Part shown: positions 60,462 through 64,000 of the stretch, piece by piece
Position numbering within the stretch: the stretch's first letter is position 1
Layout of the letters: each line of letters opens with the position of its first letter
DNA from: an uncultured Bacteroides sp.
GTDB lineage: Bacteria > Bacteroidota > Bacteroidia > Bacteroidales > Bacteroidaceae
Length of the DNA: 64,000 nucleotides
Direction of reading: 5' to 3'
Assembly (NCBI GenBank): GCA_947646015.1
Contig: CANSEY010000013.1
Coordinates: 41,077-105,076, forward strand
Notes under the pieces: model-generated
Told to the model about the DNA's origin: nothing
Seen by the model: only the letters and a program-made list of their open reading frames with translations
Database searches by the model: none
Translations under genes and position numbers: made by a program

Positions 60462-62426
60462 ATGAAAAAGATTCTAAATGCTTTATTCTTGACTATAATA
60501 ACGTTAGTCACATTTAGTTGTAGTGATGTTCCTGCTCCTTATGATATCAATGGAGGAGGAAACGGCGAAGGACCTGCCTTGACCGGAGATGGTACGAAAG
60601 AGAATCCATATGACATAGCAAGTGCTATGACGAAACAGGATAACTCAGAAGCTTGGGTGATGGGATATATTGTAGGGTGCATTAATGATAAGAGTATTTC
60701 GACTGATGCTGTATTTGCACCTCCTTTTACAAATGCCGCAAATATTTTGATTGCTGCTGATGCGGATGAGACAGATTACAAGAAATGTATTCCAGTACAG
60801 CTAGTGTCTCAAACAGATGTTCGTGCTGCATTAAATTTGGTTGACAATGGTGGAAACTTGGGTAAAGCTGTTGTAATTAAAGGACAGTTGACGAAATATT
60901 TTGGAGTTGCTGGTCTTAAGAGTCCTACTGCTGCGGTTCTTGATGGTAAAGATATTGGAGATGGTGGTGACCCGGAACCTGGTGATAAAGATAATCCGCT
61001 AGGCTTGGACGATTCAAAGAAAAATAATACTTTTTCTGCTGATTTTGAAGATTTGGTAGCAAATAGTGATTATGAACTGGAAGGTTGGTATAATGTTGCC
61101 GTAGAAGGTGGTAGACGCTGGCAAGGAAAGACATTTAATAATACCACGACAGGTAAAACCGATAAATATATTCAAGCTACCTCTTATGGTGGTACTGGTG
61201 AAAAATTTGAATGTTGGTTTGCAACTCCTGCCTTTGAGGTGGATCAAGTTAAGGATAAAAAAGTATCTTTCGATTGCGCTGTATACAATTATGCAACTGC
61301 TTCTGCTAATTCTAAATTGGAAGTTTATTTCCTTCAATTAGTGGATGGTAAGATGGTTTCTACTGCGATAAATGTAGCAGGGATGCCAACAACAGATAAT
61401 ACATGGGTATCATTGACAGCAGATTTGAGTGCTCAAGCTGGTAAAACAGGATTTGTTGGATTTAAATATACAAGTACTAGCTCTTCTGAAGCGTTAAGTT
61501 ATCGATTGGATAATATTAAAGCGGGACCAGCTGAAGGTGGAGAAGATCCTGATCCTTCAGGAGAAACTGTTGTAGTAACTAAAGATCAGTCTTATGAAGA
61601 AACCTTTGCCTCAGCATTTGGAAAATTTACAATAGATAATAAAGAACTGGGAGGATTAGAAGCTGTTTGGACGATTGATGCAAGTTATAAATGTGCAATA
61701 GCAAGTGCTTTTAAGGATGCTGCTGGTATTGTTGCTGAAAGTTGGTTAGTATCACCAATTATAGATATGACTTCTATATTATCTACAGATGATATTAATT
61801 TGTCATTTACTCAGATGTCCCAAAAACAGGGTGATGCAAATGAATATATGTTGAAAATTAAAAATGTAAGTGATAACGGGGCTTGGGAAAATCTAACGTT
61901 TGAACAACCGGAAGCCGGATTTAAAGCAATGTTAGTAAACATAAAGCTACAGGTTTATGCTGGTAAGAAAATACAGTTAGCATTTGTATATAAGAATGCT
62001 AAGACTGATTCTGCACCTAAATGGGAAATTCAGAATGTGAAAATTGGTGTAACACCAGGTGTGCCAGGTGGAACAGAGGATGATCCTTTAACTTGTGCAG
62101 AAGTGATAGCCTTGAATAATACTGCAGCAGGTCCTTATTATGTGAAAGGCTATATCATAGGTTTTGCAAGTAGCGCTACTAGTTTCGTGTTCAGCAATTT
62201 TACAGATAAGCAGAATACTAATATTGTTATTGCTGATTCAAAAACTGAGACTGAAACTACTAAGTGTGTTATTGTAAAATTACCCAATGGTGATATGCGT
62301 TCTGGGCTTAACTTGTATAACAACCCAACTAACTTAGGAAAATTAGTCTCTATTAAAAGTACATTGGGTGCATATTTTAAAGTACCAGGTTTAACTAATC
62401 CTACCGAATATAAGTTCGTTGAATAA
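60462..62426 (+). CDS. multidomain surface lipoprotein with OB-like repeats
   Basis: 654 residues with a lipobox (LVTFSCSD). Two similar OB-like domains lie at the ends: DGTKENPYDIASAMTKQDNS with WVMGYIVGCINDK near residue 66, and PLTCAEVIALNNTAAGPYYV with KGYIIGFASSATSF near residue 565. Both end in VDNGG/YNNPTNLGK... followed by Y(F)KVPGL-type strands. They resemble DUF6359. Between them are two beta-sandwich domains (choice-of-anchor J-like: FECWFATPAFEVDQVKDKKV; AESWLVSPIIDMTS). It is 21 bp after the DUF5689 gene. Probably binds substrate for the TonB receptor. Confidence 0.82.
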   Translation: MKKILNALFLTIITLVTFSCSDVPAPYDINGGGNGEGPALTGDGTKENPYDIASAMTKQDNSEAWVMGYIVGCINDKSISTDAVFAPPFTNAANILIAADADETDYKKCIPVQLVSQTDVRAALNLVDNGGNLGKAVVIKGQLTKYFGVAGLKSPTAAVLDGKDIGDGGDPEPGDKDNPLGLDDSKKNNTFSADFEDLVANSDYELEGWYNVAVEGGRRWQGKTFNNTTTGKTDKYIQATSYGGTGEKFECWFATPAFEVDQVKDKKVSFDCAVYNYATASANSKLEVYFLQLVDGKMVSTAINVAGMPTTDNTWVSLTADLSAQAGKTGFVGFKYTSTSSSEALSYRLDNIKAGPAEGGEDPDPSGETVVVTKDQSYEETFASAFGKFTIDNKELGGLEAVWTIDASYKCAIASAFKDAAGIVAESWLVSPIIDMTSILSTDDINLSFTQMSQKQGDANEYMLKIKNVSDNGAWENLTFEQPEAGFKAMLVNIKLQVYAGKKIQLAFVYKNAKTDSAPKWEIQNVKIGVTPGVPGGTEDDPLTCAEVIALNNTAAGPYYVKGYIIGFASSATSFVFSNFTDKQNTNIVIADSKTETETTKCVIVKLPNGDMRSGLNLYNNPTNLGKLVSIKSTLGAYFKVPGLTNPTEYKFVE

Positions 62427-62450
62427 CTAATAACTGGATATAAGGTAATA

Positions 62451-62487
62451 AGGAGTATACTGATGTAATATAGTATACTCCTTTTTT
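62451..62487 (+). terminator. rho-independent terminator
   Basis: AGGAGTATAC pairs with GTATACTCCT around a 13-nt loop, followed by TTTTTT. It lies between the large lipoprotein gene and the downstream nuclease gene, so the nuclease is expressed by read-through or from an unseen promoter. Confidence 0.88.
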
Positions 62488-62501
62488 AACAAAAATGAAT
62501 T

Positions 62502-63383
62502 ATGAGATTTTTTAATAGAAGTGTTGTTTTATTGATTTGTTGTACATTTTTCCTTGTATCTTGTAGCAAAGATGATGAAGATGAAAATAAAGAAAATATA
62601 GCATTTAGTCCTATTGAACTTCCTGCTTTACGCAATGGCGCTGATGATATTTTTTTATCTCCAACTACTACATTTAATGGTCAACAAGTAATTACTTATA
62701 GTATGGAGTATGACAAGAGTAAAAAGCACGCTCGTTGGGTGGCCTTTAAATATTATAATGTAACAGGACAAACAAATTGGAACCGTAATGACTGGAAACA
62801 GACAGAATGGGGTGGTGATCCTTGGCAATCTGATCCGAATATTCCCCAGGCTGATCAACGGGTACAAAGTGACTTTGGAAAGCAAGGTTATGATCGTGGG
62901 CATATTTGTGCTTCTTCAGATCGTCTTTATTCAAAAGATGCCAATGAGCAAACTTTCTATTATAGCAATATGAGTCCTCAGAAGAATTATTTTAATGGAA
63001 CTAAGGGTATTTGGAATGATTTGGAAGGGAAAGTTCGTACTTGGGGGCGAAGTAGTACTTTTCGTGATACTCTGTATGTTGTGAAAGGTGGGACTATAGA
63101 TAAAGAAAACCAAATATGGACATATATTGGTGGAGATAAATCGAAACCTGTTCCTAAATATTATTTTATGGCATTACTTTGTAAAAAGGGGGAAACTTAT
63201 AAAGCCATTGGTTTTTGGCTAGATCAAAGTACTACAGTAAAGCCTGCATTATCTGAATGTGCTAAAACAATTGACGAACTGGAAGAATTAACAGGATTGG
63301 ACTTCTTCCATAATTTGCCGGACAACTTAGAGAATGCTGTAGAATCTAAGTACGCAATATCTGCTTGGACCGGACTGCAATAG
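62502..63383 (+). CDS. secreted NUC-family nuclease lipoprotein
   Basis: 293 residues with a lipobox (FLVSCSKD). The nuclease domain has YDKSKKHARWVAFKYYN near residue 70, KQGYDRGHICASSDRLYS near residue 130 with the canonical DRGH, and YYSNMSPQKNYFNGTKGIWN. A C-terminal DELEELTGLDFFHNLPDNLE is shared with the nuclease at 54650-55789, showing the two are paralogues. No BACON domain. It sits 15 bp after a terminator. Confidence 0.9.
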   Translation: MRFFNRSVVLLICCTFFLVSCSKDDEDENKENIAFSPIELPALRNGADDIFLSPTTTFNGQQVITYSMEYDKSKKHARWVAFKYYNVTGQTNWNRNDWKQTEWGGDPWQSDPNIPQADQRVQSDFGKQGYDRGHICASSDRLYSKDANEQTFYYSNMSPQKNYFNGTKGIWNDLEGKVRTWGRSSTFRDTLYVVKGGTIDKENQIWTYIGGDKSKPVPKYYFMALLCKKGETYKAIGFWLDQSTTVKPALSECAKTIDELEELTGLDFFHNLPDNLENAVESKYAISAWTGLQ

Positions 63384-63414
63384 AATAAAACTTGTTTGTT
63401 ATAGATATAATTAG

Positions 63415-63469
63415 ACCTTCATCTTCCACTTCTTCCTATCGATAGGAGATTAAAGTGGGGGATGAAGGT
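63415..63469 (+). terminator. terminator after the second nuclease gene
   Basis: ACCTTCATC pairs with GATGAAGGT, with further pairing CCACTT/AAGTGG and TCCTATCGATAGGA at the tip, followed by TTTTGGG. The rest of 63384-63554 shows no gene. Confidence 0.85.
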
Positions 63470-63554
63470 TTTGGGTTATATAGGAATATGCTCTGATAGC
63501 TTAGTGTTATTGAACTCATATTTAAATAAGACATAGATTAGTTGTATAATGGTT

Positions 63555-63995
63555 TTATAACTTTTGTCTATTGCTGATCTTCATCCACAATTTTTCCCAC
63601 CATCCACTTTCAGCTTTACTTAGCATATCAGAGGTTATCGTGATTATCTTTTCTCTTAACTTGTTCTGTTCGGTTGCCATCGCATACTGCCTTTCCAGCA
63701 CTGAAATTCTACGCTTTTTGTATTGAAGGTCTTTTTCTTGTAGCTCAATGACTTCCATATACAGTTTACACACTTCAGACTGATTGATACAGAGTTGTTC
63801 TAGTGTGCGGATATATCCTGTTGTGGGAAGATTCTTGCGCAGGTATATAAATCTCTGAAGGCTCTTTTCGTCTATGATAAGAGTAGTTTCAGTGAAATAT
63901 GCGGTGATTGCTTCCATTTCTGCCCACAAACAGATGTCTTCTTCTTTGACTCCGTACTTGTGCGCCGCTTCGTCTATGCTAATCCATTTCGGCAT
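63555..63995 (-). CDS. hypothetical DNA-binding-like protein
   Basis: 146 residues starting MPKWISIDEAAHKYGVKEED. The first 55 residues resemble an excisionase/MerR-like helix-turn-helix (EAAHKYGVKEEDICLWAEME). A long charged coiled coil follows (LQEKDLQYKKRRISVLERQY). Its length suggests a chromosomal regulator, but the family is not known to me. It ends convergently to the nuclease gene. Confidence 0.65.
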   Translation of the reverse strand: MPKWISIDEAAHKYGVKEEDICLWAEMEAITAYFTETTLIIDEKSLQRFIYLRKNLPTTGYIRTLEQLCINQSEVCKLYMEVIELQEKDLQYKKRRISVLERQYAMATEQNKLREKIITITSDMLSKAESGWWEKLWMKISNRQKL

Positions 63996-64000
63996 AGTGT

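Noticed and set aside
1-64000. tRNA or rRNA genes
   Set aside because: No cloverleaf with a conserved TTCGANTC arm or rRNA sequence was recognised on either strand by reading.

Overview
The window comes from a Bacteroides chromosome. Many genes are preceded by the Bacteroides -7 box TAnnTTTG, secreted proteins are mostly lipoproteins, and BACON, DUF-rich and TonB-receptor genes are present. It carries most of a CTnDOT-family integrative conjugative element (about 1-38.4 kb), which is more GC-rich than the AT-richer host chromosome (about 38.4-64 kb). The species is not certain; the B. thetaiotaomicron/ovatus group is a guess.

Region 1 (1-8.3 kb, minus strand): a cut-off ISXO2-type (IS1595 family) transposase, three small unknown genes, then the mobilization genes mobC (VirD4-like coupling protein), mobB (relaxase) and mobA (accessory protein). 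mobC is interrupted by a complete 2.4-kb group II intron that encodes its own reverse transcriptase/maturase. An intergenic region with a long inverted repeat (probable oriT) separates the mob genes from the divergent tra genes.

Region 2 (8.3-24.2 kb, plus strand): traA-traD, a small gene, a minus-strand SLOG-fold gene, then the mating apparatus traE-traQ ending with a muramidase lipoprotein. A 36-bp dyad motif is repeated upstream of traA and upstream of traE and is a good candidate operator for the transfer regulators of such elements.

Region 3 (24.2-38.1 kb, minus strand): about 15 mostly unnamed accessory genes, including a DnaJ-domain protein and a 1000-residue protein fusing an N6-adenine methylase to a helicase. 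Five copies of a large, strongly covarying inverted-repeat structure (A-E, about 180-190 bp each) occur across regions 1-3. Each sits about 25-29 nt in front of a minus-strand accessory gene and always in the same orientation. I regard this as the most interesting unexplained feature here.

Region 4 (38.4-64 kb, chromosome): a 5'-truncated glutaminase-family gene abuts the element. Then come a small lipoprotein and a PLDc_N-like membrane protein, a DUF4143 ATPase behind a perfect 42-bp palindrome, an ArgE-like deacetylase, an acyl-CoA synthetase, an M16 peptidase gene with a 2-nt frameshift, and prfB with its programmed frameshift. These are followed by a phosphate-type porin behind six 11-bp Pho-box-like repeats, a CYTH protein on a probably leaderless mRNA, an MgtC/DUF4010 membrane protein and a hipBA pair. 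The window closes with a probable nucleic-acid-scavenging locus: two secreted NUC-type nucleases, an exo/endonuclease-phosphatase, a TonB-dependent receptor and two surface lipoproteins.
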